58,796 nt of DNA from an uncultured bacterium. Its GTDB lineage: Bacteria > Bacillota > Limnochordia > DTU080 > JAAYLA01. The stretch lies in NCBI GenBank assembly GCA_937983075.1, contig CALKAQ010000118.1, positions 1 through 58,796 of the forward strand. The letters run 5' to 3'. Of this stretch, positions 50,147 through 58,748 are shown piece after piece; positions within the stretch are counted from its first letter, which is position 1; the number at the start of each line of letters is the position of its first letter. The position numbers and the translations under genes are program-made. The notes under the pieces were generated by a model that ran no database searches, was not told the DNA's origin, and saw only the letters and a program-made list of their open reading frames with translations.

Positions 50147-51932
50147 AACGTGGCGTACCGACGGATGCGGCGAATTGCGAATCGATGATGTAGGGCGGAC
50201 CGTGCGTCTGGCAGGCTGGGTGAGCCGGCGTCGTGATCACGGCGGGCTCATTTTTATCGACTTGCGGGATCGCTCCGGCGTCGTGCAAATCGTATTCCAT
50301 CCGGATGCCGGAGAAGATGTGTTCCGACGTGCCGAGCGCTTGCGAAGTGAATTTTGTGTGTCCGTCGAAGGCAAGGTCGTGAAGCGGCTCGAAGGCATGG
50401 AAAATCCCAACCTCGCGACAGGCGAAATCGAGGTTGCAGTCACTGCATTGACCGTGCTCAATGAGTCCGCGACACCACCGTTCCCCATCGATCGCCACGT
50501 CGACGTCGATGAAAAAGTCCGGCTCAAATATCGCTACCTTGACTTGCGGCGGCCCGAATTGCAGCACAACTTGATTCTGCGCCACAAGGTGACGAAGGCG
50601 ACGCGGGATTTCTTCGATGAGCACGGCTTTTTGGAAATTGAAACGCCGATGCTGACTCGCAGTACACCCGAAGGAGCACGCGACTATCTCGTTCCCAGCC
50701 GTGTCCACCCTGGGGAGTTTTTTGCTCTGCCTCAATCGCCGCAGCTGTTTAAGCAGCTGCTGATGGTGGCGGGGTACGATCGGTATTTCCAAATTGCACG
50801 CTGCTTCCGCGACGAAGACTTGCGTGCCGACCGTCAGCCCGAATTTACGCAAATCGACGTGGAAATGTCGTTTGTCACAGCGGACGACATTATGAATTTG
50901 ATGGAAGAGCTGATGGTCCGTCTGTGGGCGCTGACCGGACATGAAATTCAACGGCCGTTCCGCCGTATTTCGTACGCTGAAGCGATCGGACGCTATGGTT
51001 CGGATCGGCCCGACCTTCGCTTTGGCATGCACTTGATCGACGTCAGCGACATTGTGCGCCATTCCGACTTTAAAGTGTTTGCGAACGTCGTCGCCAACGG
51101 CGGCATAGTGAAGGCGATCAACGCCAAGGGGGCGGGCGGCTGGACCCGGCGCGACATCGATCGCCTGACTGAGCTCGCACAATCATGGGGTGCCGGAGGG
51201 CTCGCCTGGATCGCGGTGCAAGAGGACGGATTTCGCTCGGCCATCACGAAATTCTTCTCCGACGAGGAGCTTGCTCAGCTCCAGCAGGCGTTGGGTGCCG
51301 AGCCGGGCGATCTCTTGCTGTTCGTGGCGGACAAGCCGGACGTCGTGCATGAAGTGCTCGGGCGGCTTCGACTGCACCTCGGGGAAGCGCTTGGGCTCAT
51401 CGATCCAAACGACCTTCAGTTTTGTTGGGTCGTCGACTGGCCGCTGCTCGAATACGACGTGGAAGCCAAGCGGTATGTCGCCCTTCACCATCCGTTCACG
51501 GCGCCCGTGGAAGCCGATGTGGAGAAATTGAGCAGTGATCCGGGTTCCGTACGCGCGCAAGCTTACGATCTCGTCGTCAACGGGGTGGAGCTGGGCGGCG
51601 GCAGCATTCGTATTCACCGCCGGGATGTTCAGGAGAAGATGTTCGCTGCTCTCAGCCTCAGTGAGGACGAAGCACGGGAGAAATTCGGCTTTCTGCTCGA
51701 TGCCTTGCAGTACGGAGCACCGCCGCACGGTGGCATCGCGTTCGGGCTCGATCGGTTGGTCATGCTGCTCGCCGGTACGGACTCCATCCGCGATGTCATC
51801 GCCTTCCCGAAGACGCAGAGCGCGATGTGCTTGATGACCGAAGCGCCGTCGCCCGTTATGCCGCAGCAGCTGGAAGAATTAAGCATTCGCCTGGCTCCGG
51901 GCGTCGGTGCCCGTGCGGCTGAGCGGGAGTGA
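50139..51932 (+). CDS. aspS: Aspartyl-tRNA synthetase
   Basis: Class IIb bacterial-type synthetase. The 597-residue protein has an N-terminal OB anticodon domain (RTVRLAGWVSRRRDHGG), catalytic core with ETPMLTRSTPEGARDYLVPS, FRDEDLRADRQPEFTQID and motif 3 GIAFGLDRLVMLLAG, plus the bacterial insertion domain (about residues 290-400). TTG 50139 follows GGGGAGG by 8 nt; ATG 50115 lies deep inside hisS. Whether it also charges tRNA-Asn depends on whether GatCAB is present elsewhere. Confidence 0.97.
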   Translation: MAETWRTDGCGELRIDDVGRTVRLAGWVSRRRDHGGLIFIDLRDRSGVVQIVFHPDAGEDVFRRAERLRSEFCVSVEGKVVKRLEGMENPNLATGEIEVAVTALTVLNESATPPFPIDRHVDVDEKVRLKYRYLDLRRPELQHNLILRHKVTKATRDFFDEHGFLEIETPMLTRSTPEGARDYLVPSRVHPGEFFALPQSPQLFKQLLMVAGYDRYFQIARCFRDEDLRADRQPEFTQIDVEMSFVTADDIMNLMEELMVRLWALTGHEIQRPFRRISYAEAIGRYGSDRPDLRFGMHLIDVSDIVRHSDFKVFANVVANGGIVKAINAKGAGGWTRRDIDRLTELAQSWGAGGLAWIAVQEDGFRSAITKFFSDEELAQLQQALGAEPGDLLLFVADKPDVVHEVLGRLRLHLGEALGLIDPNDLQFCWVVDWPLLEYDVEAKRYVALHHPFTAPVEADVEKLSSDPGSVRAQAYDLVVNGVELGGGSIRIHRRDVQEKMFAALSLSEDEAREKFGFLLDALQYGAPPHGGIAFGLDRLVMLLAGTDSIRDVIAFPKTQSAMCLMTEAPSPVMPQQLEELSIRLAPGVGARAAERE

Positions 51933-51938
51933 CACTGC

Positions 51939-53258
51939 ATGGACTTGTTCCGCGCAGCGGGTGAGCGAGACCGCAAAGGCATTGCGCCTCTCGCCGCCCG
52001 CATGCGGCCTCGTACGCTCGATGAAATCGTAGGCCAAGATGCGCTCATCGGTCCAGGAACGCTGCTGCGGCGTGCCATTGAGGCGGATCGCATTCCTTCG
52101 CTCATTTTGTATGGGCCCCCCGGAACCGGAAAGACAACTTTGGCACAAGTGATCGCCGCTGTCACCAATGCCGCTTTTGTGCCGCTCAACGCTGTTTCTT
52201 CGGGCGTAGCCGATATTCGCAATACCATCGACGGCGCACGGGAGCGGCTCGATTTGCATGGAAAGCCCACCATCGTGTTCATCGATGAAATCCATCGATT
52301 CAACCGCAGCCAGCAAGACGCCTTGCTTCCCGCAGTTGAAGAAGGCGTTGTGCAGCTGATCGGTGCAACAACGGAGAATCCGTTTTTCAGCGTCAATAAG
52401 CCTCTTCTTTCACGTTGCCGTGTTTTCCGTCTGCAGCCGCTGGAACCGAAAGATATTGAAACCTTGCTTTATCGTGCTTTAAGCGACAAGGAGCGCGGCC
52501 TGGGCGAAATCGACGTGGAAGTCGATCCGGAAGCCATTCGCTACTTGGCTGACGTGGCGAACGGTGATGTCCGCATTGCTTTGAACGCGCTCGAGTTTGC
52601 CGTCTTTGCCGCTGAGCGGGACCCGGACGGCAAGCGGCTGCTCAATTTGGCCGTCGTCCAGGAAGCCCTGCAGCAGCGCATATCGCCCGGCGCGCGCGAG
52701 GACGAACACTACGATGTGACGTCCTGCTTTATCAAGTCGATGCGGGGATCGGATCCCCAGGCGACACTGTATTGGCTGGCACGGCTGATTTACGCCGGCG
52801 AGGATGTCGAGTATATTGCACGGAGGATCATGATTCACGCCGCGGAAGACGTCGGACTTGCTGATCCACAAGCATTGGTCGTGGCGACAGCGGCGGCACA
52901 GGCGGTTGAACGTGTGGGCATGCCGGAAGGGCGAATCATTTTGGCGCAAGCCGCTTTGTACATTGCGCTCGCTCCGAAGAGCAACTCGGTCATTGTCGGG
53001 ATCGACCGAGCACTGGCGGCGGTTGAAAAGTATCGACTCGAGCCGCCGCCTTTGGCCATGCGTGATGCACACTACAGCGGCGCCAAGCAATTGGGGCACG
53101 GAGTCGGCTACAAGTACCCGCACGATTATCCCGGTCATTGGGTCGAGCAGCAGTATTTGCCGGACGCGTTGGTCAATGCGACGTTCTATCAGCCTTCGGA
53201 TCAGGGATTGGAACCCCTATTGTGGGAAAAACTCCATGCACGCCGGCGGGGAACTTAG
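51939..53258 (+). CDS. rarA: Replication-associated recombination protein RarA (MgsA)
   Basis: AAA+ ATPase related to the clamp loader that acts at stalled replication forks. The 439-residue protein begins MDLFRAAGERDRKGIAPLA and contains Walker A LYGPPGTGKTTLA, Walker B IVFIDEIHRFNRSQQD, sensor-type IGATTENPFFSVN, and the C-terminal tetramerisation domain (QYLPDALVNATFYQPSDQG). ATG follows GGGAGTGA and lies 6 bp after aspS. Order aspS-rarA-cymR-iscS-mnmA is as in B. subtilis with few omissions. Confidence 0.96.
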   Translation: MDLFRAAGERDRKGIAPLAARMRPRTLDEIVGQDALIGPGTLLRRAIEADRIPSLILYGPPGTGKTTLAQVIAAVTNAAFVPLNAVSSGVADIRNTIDGARERLDLHGKPTIVFIDEIHRFNRSQQDALLPAVEEGVVQLIGATTENPFFSVNKPLLSRCRVFRLQPLEPKDIETLLYRALSDKERGLGEIDVEVDPEAIRYLADVANGDVRIALNALEFAVFAAERDPDGKRLLNLAVVQEALQQRISPGAREDEHYDVTSCFIKSMRGSDPQATLYWLARLIYAGEDVEYIARRIMIHAAEDVGLADPQALVVATAAAQAVERVGMPEGRIILAQAALYIALAPKSNSVIVGIDRALAAVEKYRLEPPPLAMRDAHYSGAKQLGHGVGYKYPHDYPGHWVEQQYLPDALVNATFYQPSDQGLEPLLWEKLHARRRGT

Positions 53259-53270
53259 GGCCCGTTGCAT

Positions 53271-53300
53271 TGACGGACTTTCGAAGCACGTGCTATGATA
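53271..53300 (+). promoter_or_regulatory. Sigma-A promoter of the rrf2-iscS-mnmA operon
   Basis: TTGACG (53271-53276), 18-bp spacer, TATGAT (53295-53300). Five of six matches in each hexamer. The predicted transcript starts at about 53307, exactly at the inverted repeat. Confidence 0.75.
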
Positions 53301-53306
53301 AGAAAC

Positions 53307-53341
53307 GGCCAATTCCGTAGAATGCACTCGGAATTGGCTGG
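53307..53341 (+). repeat. Inverted repeat / hairpin at the 5' end of the rrf2 transcript
   Basis: GCCAATTCCG (53309-53318) and CGGAATTGGC (53330-53339) are perfect complements over 10 bp, extended by C-G and G-T pairs, loop 11 nt. It begins at the predicted transcription start, so it could be a DNA operator (AATTCC/GGAATT half-sites resemble those described for CymR-type regulators) or an RNA stem-loop. It is well placed for autoregulation. Confidence 0.6.
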
Positions 53342-53437
53342 TTGAAAGGGAAGAGCTGAATTCGTCGTGCGTTGGCGGAGGAGCGCTGGACGGCAAGTGG
53401 TCGACTTCATCTCAGCGCAGCAAGGAAGGTGTAGTGA

Positions 53438-53881
53438 GTGCGCATTTCATCCCGTGGGGAATACGGCGTTCGTGCCTTGTTCGACTTGGCGATGCATTAC
53501 GGACAGGGCCCGAGGCCGTTGAAGCTTATTGCGGAGCAGCAAGATATATCGGAGCACTATTTGGAACAGCTCATGGCGGTGCTCAGAAAAAGCGGCCTCG
53601 TCACGAGCGTGCGAGGTGCGATGGGTGGCTATGAGCTGGCTTTGCCGCCCGAGCGCGTACGAATCGGTGACGTCATTCGTGTCCTGGAAGGCCCCGTGAC
53701 AACGGCCAGTCAAGGCGAGTCGCCGCAAATCAACGACATTTATCGGATGACGCTCGAAGCGACGTGGAAACGCATCGCGGATGGAATCAACGAAGTGCTC
53801 GATTCGATTACCTTGGCGGATCTTCTGCAGGAAGCCGAGCGCTTGCGCGCCGACGGCGGTTCGTTGATGTGGCACATTTAG
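53438..53881 (+). CDS. cymR: Rrf2-family regulator, CymR-like
   Basis: A 147-residue winged-helix repressor of the Rrf2 family. The N-terminal motif MRISSRGEYGVRALFDLA is typical, followed by the recognition helix ISEHYLEQLM and RGAMGGYELA. The protein contains no cysteine, so unlike IscR or NsrR it cannot hold a [2Fe-2S] cluster. Position upstream of iscS and mnmA matches B. subtilis cymR, the master regulator of cysteine metabolism that acts with CysK. GTG start follows AAGGAAGG. The symbol rests on context and similarity; the regulon is not proven. Confidence 0.85.
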   Translation: MRISSRGEYGVRALFDLAMHYGQGPRPLKLIAEQQDISEHYLEQLMAVLRKSGLVTSVRGAMGGYELALPPERVRIGDVIRVLEGPVTTASQGESPQINDIYRMTLEATWKRIADGINEVLDSITLADLLQEAERLRADGGSLMWHI

Positions 53882-53899
53882 GGAAACGGGTGAGCCCAG

Positions 53900-55090
53900 G
53901 TGACGCGCATATACCTCGACCACGCGGCCACCACTCCGTGTGATCCTGAAGTCATTGAGGCCATGATGCCGTATCTTCGGGCGCAATTCGGCAATCCATC
54001 CGGTTTGTATGCCGAAGGGCGTCAGGCGCGCCAAGCCCTTGACGAAGCGCGTGATCGCGTCGCCCATTGCATCGGCGCGACTCGCTCTTCGAGCATCGTA
54101 TTTACCAGCAGCGGTTCCGAAGCCGACAACCTCGCTTTGCAAGGTGCGGCGTGGGCGGGACGGCTGGCCGGCAAGGGCGACCATATCGTCGTCTCGGCGA
54201 TTGAGCATAGTGCCGTGCTGCAAACGGCACGCCATTTGCAAACGCAAGGGTTCAGCGTTGCCACCGTCGGCGTCGACGAGTTCGGCCGCGTCGATCCTGA
54301 AGCCGTGCGCGAGGCGCTGACCGACAAGACCGTCGTCGTCAGCGTAATGCATGCCAACAATGAAGTGGGGACCATTCAGCCGATCGGCGAGATTGCCGCG
54401 TTATGCCGCGAGCGAGGAATTCCTTTTCATACGGACGCAGTGCAGACGGTCGGACATTTGCCTGTCGATGTCGAAGAGCTCGGTGTCGACATGCTCAGCT
54501 TGTCGGCCCATAAATTTTATGGTCCGAAGGGAGTCGGTGCGTTGTACGTTCGACCCGGGCTCGAGTTGGTGCCGGTGATTCACGGCGGAGCGCAGGAGCG
54601 CGAACGGCGGGCGGGTACGGAGAACGTCGCTGGCATCGTCGGCCTGTCCGTCGCGTTGGAACTGGCGGTTCGTGAGATGCCGCGTCGCATGCCGTACGTC
54701 GCAGCACTGCGCGACCGGCTGATCGAGGGGATACTAAGCCGAATCGACGGCGTGCGGTTGAACGGGCATCCGAAGGAACGATTGCCCGGCAACGCCAATT
54801 TCGTGTTTCACGGTGTAGACGGCGAATCGCTGTTGTTGCGCCTCGATATGGAAGGCATTGCGGCGTCCAGCGGATCGGCTTGTTCGGCCGGATCCATCGA
54901 GCCGTCGCATGTACTGCTTGAAATGGGCGTGCCGTCTGATTTGGCCGTCCGCGCCTTGCGCCTTACGCTGGGCCACGAGAATACGGAAGATGAAATCGAG
55001 CGCGTACTCGAAGTGTTGCCCCGCATCGTGAGTCAGCTGCGTGAAATTGCCGAAGCCGGGGTCGCGAGAAGGAGGGAGACAAATGAATAA
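53900..55090 (+). CDS. iscS: Cysteine desulfurase (IscS/NifS type, YrvO)
   Basis: PLP enzyme that takes sulfur from cysteine as a persulfide and passes it to partners, here most likely MnmA for tRNA thiolation. The 396-residue protein has IYLDHAATTP, NPSGLYAEGR, FTSSGSEADN, the PLP lysine in SLSAHKFYGPKG, and the catalytic cysteine in the loop SSGSACSAGS (IscS class, not SufS). GTG 53900 follows GGGTGAG. It overlaps mnmA by 8 bp, arguing for coupled synthesis, as for B. subtilis YrvO-MnmA. Confidence 0.95.
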   Translation: MTRIYLDHAATTPCDPEVIEAMMPYLRAQFGNPSGLYAEGRQARQALDEARDRVAHCIGATRSSSIVFTSSGSEADNLALQGAAWAGRLAGKGDHIVVSAIEHSAVLQTARHLQTQGFSVATVGVDEFGRVDPEAVREALTDKTVVVSVMHANNEVGTIQPIGEIAALCRERGIPFHTDAVQTVGHLPVDVEELGVDMLSLSAHKFYGPKGVGALYVRPGLELVPVIHGGAQERERRAGTENVAGIVGLSVALELAVREMPRRMPYVAALRDRLIEGILSRIDGVRLNGHPKERLPGNANFVFHGVDGESLLLRLDMEGIAASSGSACSAGSIEPSHVLLEMGVPSDLAVRALRLTLGHENTEDEIERVLEVLPRIVSQLREIAEAGVARRRETNE

Positions 55091-56216
55091 GAAAGAACGG
55101 GTGATCGTCGCAATGAGCGGCGGAGTGGACAGCTCGGTGGCTGCCGCATTGCTGGTCGAAGCCGGCTACGAATGCATTGGCATCACCATGCAGCTGTGGT
55201 CGGACGATTTGCCGAAAGGGAAGAACAACGAAAGCGGCTGCTGCTCACTGTCGGCCGTCGAGGACGCCCGCCGCGTCGCGAATAAGCTGGGCATCCCGTA
55301 TTACGTCCTGAACTTCTCCCACGCGTTTGCGGAAGAAGTCATTGAGCAATTTACCGCGGACTATATGCGTGGCCTGACCCCAAATCCATGCATCGTCTGC
55401 AACGAACGCGTGAAGTTTGGCACGCTGCTGCGCAAGGCGTACGAATTGGACGCGCGCTATGTCGCTACGGGGCATTACGCCCGTGTCGGCTACGATGAAA
55501 AGTACGGCCGTTATGTCGTGCGGCGCGGCGTCGACCGCAAGAAGGATCAAAGCTACACCATGCACGGTCTCACGCAAGAACAGCTGTCCCACATGCTTAC
55601 GCCGGTCGGCGAGTACAACAAGGAGCAAATCCGCGAGATGGCTCGAGGCCTCGATCTGATCACAGCCACGAAGCCGGACAGCCAGGAAATATGTTTCGTT
55701 CCGGACGGCGATTATAAAGCCTTTATGCGTGAGGTCGCTCCCGAAAGCGTCAAAGAAGGGTTGATTGTCAACACGAAGGGCGAAGTGCTCGGCACGCACC
55801 AAGGGATCGCATATTACACGATCGGTCAGCGTCGGGGTTTGGGAATCGCCGCCGATCAACCGCTTTACGTCGTAGATCTCGATGCCGAAACCAACCGGGT
55901 CATCGTCGGAACGGCTGACGAAGTTTTCGGTGACGCGCTGATCGCCGACGGCGTCAACTGGGTAGCCTGGGAGGGGCTCGATGAACCGCGGGAAGTCGAG
56001 TGCCAGATTCGTTATCACGCCCCTTCGAGCCCGGCCACGGTCATTCCCATGCCGGATGGCCGTGTCGAGGTGCGCTTCCACACGCCGCAGCGGGCCATCA
56101 CGCCGGGACAGCGTGTCGTTTGGTATGAAGGCGATGTCGTACTCGGGGGCGGAACCATTGTCGAAACGCGCCGTATAGCTCCCGAAGCGAGCGAAGAACC
56201 GCTCAAGGTGCATTGA
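55083..56216 (+). CDS. mnmA: tRNA-specific 2-thiouridylase MnmA
   Basis: Thiolates U34 of Glu, Lys and Gln tRNAs, using sulfur from the desulfurase. The 377-residue protein has the PP-loop AMSGGVDSSVAAALL, the catalytic cysteines in NPCIVCNERVKFG and the SQEICFVPDGDY motif, GHYARV and a C-terminal beta-barrel domain. ATG 55083 follows AAGGAGGGAG and lies inside the last codons of iscS. A potential RNA hairpin follows the stop. Confidence 0.96.
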   Translation: MNKKERVIVAMSGGVDSSVAAALLVEAGYECIGITMQLWSDDLPKGKNNESGCCSLSAVEDARRVANKLGIPYYVLNFSHAFAEEVIEQFTADYMRGLTPNPCIVCNERVKFGTLLRKAYELDARYVATGHYARVGYDEKYGRYVVRRGVDRKKDQSYTMHGLTQEQLSHMLTPVGEYNKEQIREMARGLDLITATKPDSQEICFVPDGDYKAFMREVAPESVKEGLIVNTKGEVLGTHQGIAYYTIGQRRGLGIAADQPLYVVDLDAETNRVIVGTADEVFGDALIADGVNWVAWEGLDEPREVECQIRYHAPSSPATVIPMPDGRVEVRFHTPQRAITPGQRVVWYEGDVVLGGGTIVETRRIAPEASEEPLKVH

Positions 56217-56260
56217 ATTCATTGCCCCTCGAGCCAAGATCAGTCTGACGATTTCACTCA

Positions 56261-56302
56261 ATCACCCCCGTGCCAAGGGCAAGCTAATGGTGCGGGGGTG
56301 AT
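56261..56302 (+). promoter_or_regulatory. Hairpin that buries the ribosome binding site of the PRC-barrel gene
   Basis: Arms 56261-56274 and 56289-56302 form a 14-bp stem (12 Watson-Crick, two G-T) with a 14-nt loop. The 3' arm contains the gene's only Shine-Dalgarno, GGGGGTG (56294-56300). No T-run follows, so it is not an intrinsic terminator of mnmA. Translation should be blocked unless the stem opens. Structure is seen; control is inferred. Confidence 0.6.
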
Positions 56303-56308
56303 GTGTGT

Positions 56309-56812
56309 GTGCGCCGTGCGAAGGTATTGATCGGCCTGCCTGTTGTCGCCAGCGATCGAGCACGCGTGGTGGGAGAAGTGAAAGATTTGTGCATCGACCC
56401 GGCGCACAGGCAAGTGCGGGCATTGGTGGTCGTCGACGGGGCTGTCTGGCGGCGAACCCGTTTTTTGCCTTGGGAGCAAATTCAACGCATCAGCGCGGAT
56501 GCGGTTTATATTCCCTCTCAAACCGTGCTTGCGGCTTCGGACGCGTCGGTGGCGGGCTGTTGGCACCTGATGGCTTCTGAGGGGGGCGTGTACGGACGAT
56601 CCATCATCGACATCGCCGGTGAGCGGCTCGGGAGGCTCGGTGATCTTTTGATCGATATGAGCACGGGTGAGATCGCGGGCTACGAATTGTCTGACGGCAT
56701 GTTCCAAGACATGTTGACGGGTCGGCAGCGGCTGCTGGCGGAATCGCGCTTGAGCCACGACGGGGAATCTCTGGTGATCGAAGCCTGCCGCTTGCCCGAT
56801 GAAGAGTCCTAA
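56309..56812 (+). CDS. PRC-barrel domain protein (YrrD-like)
   Basis: A 167-residue protein with two PRC-barrel domains in tandem (RAKVLIGLPVVASDRARVVG and YGRSIIDIAGERLGRLGDLL). PRC-barrels occur in RimM, photosynthetic subunits and small sporulation-related proteins; B. subtilis YrrD, encoded in the same neighbourhood, has this arrangement. GTG 56309 lies 8 nt after GGGGGTG; a GTG at 56303 is too close to the site. The site is sequestered by a hairpin. It ends with a strong terminator. Function is not established. Confidence 0.8.
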   Translation: MRRAKVLIGLPVVASDRARVVGEVKDLCIDPAHRQVRALVVVDGAVWRRTRFLPWEQIQRISADAVYIPSQTVLAASDASVAGCWHLMASEGGVYGRSIIDIAGERLGRLGDLLIDMSTGEIAGYELSDGMFQDMLTGRQRLLAESRLSHDGESLVIEACRLPDEES

Positions 56813-56843
56813 GGTGGCATGGGGAGAATTGCGTGACGAGCAG

Positions 56844-56883
56844 GGGCTGTCCCCCGACGTGATGGCGGGGACAGCCCTTTTTT
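56844..56883 (+). terminator. Intrinsic terminator after the PRC-barrel gene
   Basis: Perfect 11-bp stem GGGCTGTCCCC (56844-56854) / GGGGACAGCCC (56867-56877) followed at once by six T. It closes the rrf2-iscS-mnmA-PRC region. Confidence 0.92.
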
Positions 56884-56981
56884 GCGCAAAACATGAAGGA
56901 GTTGCCATTTTGAAACCCAAGTCGATGAGGCAAAAATAAGCGTGGAGTGGTGAAGCGGTTTATGTAGGGGAGGAAACGAAA

Positions 56982-57215
56982 TTGTTGCGGATGATGCGAG
57001 GGCGACTTTTCTGGGCGATCCTTGGGGTGATTGCCGGAGCATACTACATTCGTGCTTCGTCGGCCGGCAATCGGCGGACGTCCGGCCCGCTGATTTTCTT
57101 GAATCGACAAGGACAACGGGCACGGGGCGGGCGCAATGGCGCAAGTCCGTTGGAAGTGGCGGCTCAGGCGGGGCGGGCCGCTTGGGAGAGTGCACGCAAA
57201 GTCGTCATGCGTTAA
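56982..57215 (+). CDS. Small hypothetical membrane protein
   Basis: A 77-residue protein of unknown family with one hydrophobic helix (LFWAILGVIAGAYYIRAS, about residues 9-26), a basic Gly/Arg-rich middle and a helical C-terminus (SPLEVAAQAGRAAWESAR). The TTG at 56982 follows AGGGGAGG by 8 nt, good support for coding. It lies between the PRC-barrel terminator and the AI-2E transporter, and may be cotranscribed with the latter. Confidence 0.7.
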   Translation: MLRMMRGRLFWAILGVIAGAYYIRASSAGNRRTSGPLIFLNRQGQRARGGRNGASPLEVAAQAGRAAWESARKVVMR

Positions 57216-57274
57216 AGAACGCTCGGACCGTTCGATTCCACGGCGCAATCGTCGAGGCAGGGAGGTTGGAATGA

Positions 57275-58306
57275 ATGAGTCATCGCCTGCGGCTCGTGTT
57301 CTTGGTGGCCGTTGCCGCTGGCGCCTCCCTTTTTCTATGGCGTGTGCGGTCGCTTTTGGTACCGTTCGTCCTGGCGGCTGTGCTTGCTTATTTGCTCAAC
57401 CCGTTGGTCCGTTTGTTGGAACGCAGGGATCTATCGCGGTCCGCGGCGATTTTGCTCTTGTACGCGGCCGGCGGTGTGCTTGTCACGCTAGGCGTTTTGG
57501 CATTGATGCCGGTGCTGCTGGCCGAGCTCGATGCGATCGTGCAGTCGCTGCCCGAGCAGCGGGAGCGGCTTGAGTCGTTCACCCTGGACATGGTGAATGA
57601 TTTGCGCCGCCTCCCGTTTCCTGATTTTGTAAATCGTTTGGTCGAAACCGCCGTAGTGCGCGTGGAACAGCAATTGGGTCAAGTGGCGAATACCGTACTC
57701 GAGCGCCTGCCGGGAGCCTTCACCGCCTTATTCTATGTCGTTCTTTCCCCCGTTTTGGCTTATTTTATCTTGCGTGATTGGCACAGCATTCAGCGCCGCA
57801 TTGTCGAGTGGTTTCCATCCGCCTGGCAGGAAGACATCCTTCATCTCGCCAAACAAATTAACGGCGTGCTCGCCGGCTTCATCCGGGGTCAGTTGTTGAT
57901 TTCGCTCATCATCGGTTTGGTTATTGCTGCCGGCCTCAGCCTGCTCGGCGTTCGCTATGCTTTGATCGTCGGGCTCATCGCGGGTGCGTTTGACGTCATC
58001 CCGTATTTTGGACCGATTGTCGGCGCGATACCCGCGATCGTACTGGCCTTGTTGACCTCTCCGGCGACCGCGTTTTGGGCGGTCGTTTTGCTCGTCGCCG
58101 TCAATCAGCTCGAAGGCGTACTGCTGGCGCCCAAAGTGGTCGGAGAGTATGTCGGGCTGCATCCTGTCACCGTGATTTTTGCCGTGTTGGCAGGAGCGGA
58201 ATTGCTTGGTATCTTAGGGATGTTGCTGGCGGTGCCGGCTGCCGCCATCATTAAAGTCTTTGCTCAGTTCACAGCTGATCGAATGTCAAGCACACCTGTC
58301 AGATAG
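57275..58306 (+). CDS. AI-2E family transporter (YrrI-like permease)
   Basis: A 343-residue polytopic protein of the AI-2 exporter (TqsA/YdiK) superfamily, now known to include Na+/H+ antiporters and other exporters. Features are an N-terminal helix pair, a long central cytoplasmic or coiled region (about residues 90-150), and the conserved C-terminal block FDVIPYFGPIVGAIPAIVLA, NQLEGVLLAPKVVG and HPVTVIFAVLAGAELLGILG. ATG 57275 follows AGGGAGG by 9 nt. Its location just upstream of alaS matches B. subtilis yrrI. The substrate is not known. Confidence 0.9.
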   Translation: MSHRLRLVFLVAVAAGASLFLWRVRSLLVPFVLAAVLAYLLNPLVRLLERRDLSRSAAILLLYAAGGVLVTLGVLALMPVLLAELDAIVQSLPEQRERLESFTLDMVNDLRRLPFPDFVNRLVETAVVRVEQQLGQVANTVLERLPGAFTALFYVVLSPVLAYFILRDWHSIQRRIVEWFPSAWQEDILHLAKQINGVLAGFIRGQLLISLIIGLVIAAGLSLLGVRYALIVGLIAGAFDVIPYFGPIVGAIPAIVLALLTSPATAFWAVVLLVAVNQLEGVLLAPKVVGEYVGLHPVTVIFAVLAGAELLGILGMLLAVPAAAIIKVFAQFTADRMSSTPVR

Positions 58307-58367
58307 GCGGCGAATTTTTGAGCGAAATGTACATCTCCTCATACTCTGTATGGGGTTCTCGCAGGAT

Positions 58368-58397
58368 TTGCATTACGAGGCATGGAATTTGTAATAT
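58368..58397 (+). promoter_or_regulatory. Candidate promoter of alaS
   Basis: TTGCAT (58368-58373), 18-bp spacer, TAATAT (58392-58397), 33 bp before the alaS start. Hexamer matches are modest. No T-box leader is visible in the 124-bp gap. Confidence 0.4.
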
Positions 58398-58430
58398 GGA
58401 AAGGATTGTTTTGAACTGGAGGCGACCGGT

Positions 58431-58748
58431 GTGAGACGGCTTACGGCCGATGAACTTAGGGAAAAGTTCCTATCGTTTTTTGAGGAGAAAGGTCACAAAA
58501 GATTGCCGGGGGCATCGCTTGTGCCGCACGGAGATCCCACGCTGCTGCTGACTGCGGCCGGGATGGTTCCGTTTAAACCCTATTTTCTCGGCAAAGAGGA
58601 GCCGATACACCGGCGAATCACGACTTGCCAACGGTGTTTGCGCACCCCGGACATCGAACATGTGGGGAAGACCGACCGTCACGCCACATTTTTTGAGATG
58701 CTCGGGAACTTCTCTTTTGGTGACTATTTTAAGAAAGAGGCCATCGAG
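58431..58748 (+). CDS. alaS: Alanyl-tRNA synthetase, N-terminal fragment
   Basis: The first 106 residues of AlaRS, which charges tRNA-Ala. The visible part starts RRLTADELREKFLSFFEEKG and includes LTAAGMVPFKPYFLG, the CQRCLRTPDIEHVGKT segment and TFFEMLGNFSFGDYF, all of the class II catalytic core. GTG 58431 lies 8 nt after GGAGG. The genomic reading ends at 58748 where adapter sequence begins; the frame stays open to the window end but the last 16 codons are artefact. The gene is normally about 870 residues. Confidence 0.95.

Noticed and set aside
53438..53881. IscR-type iron-sulfur regulator
   Set aside because: The protein has no cysteine residue, so it cannot bind the cluster; CymR-like is the better call.
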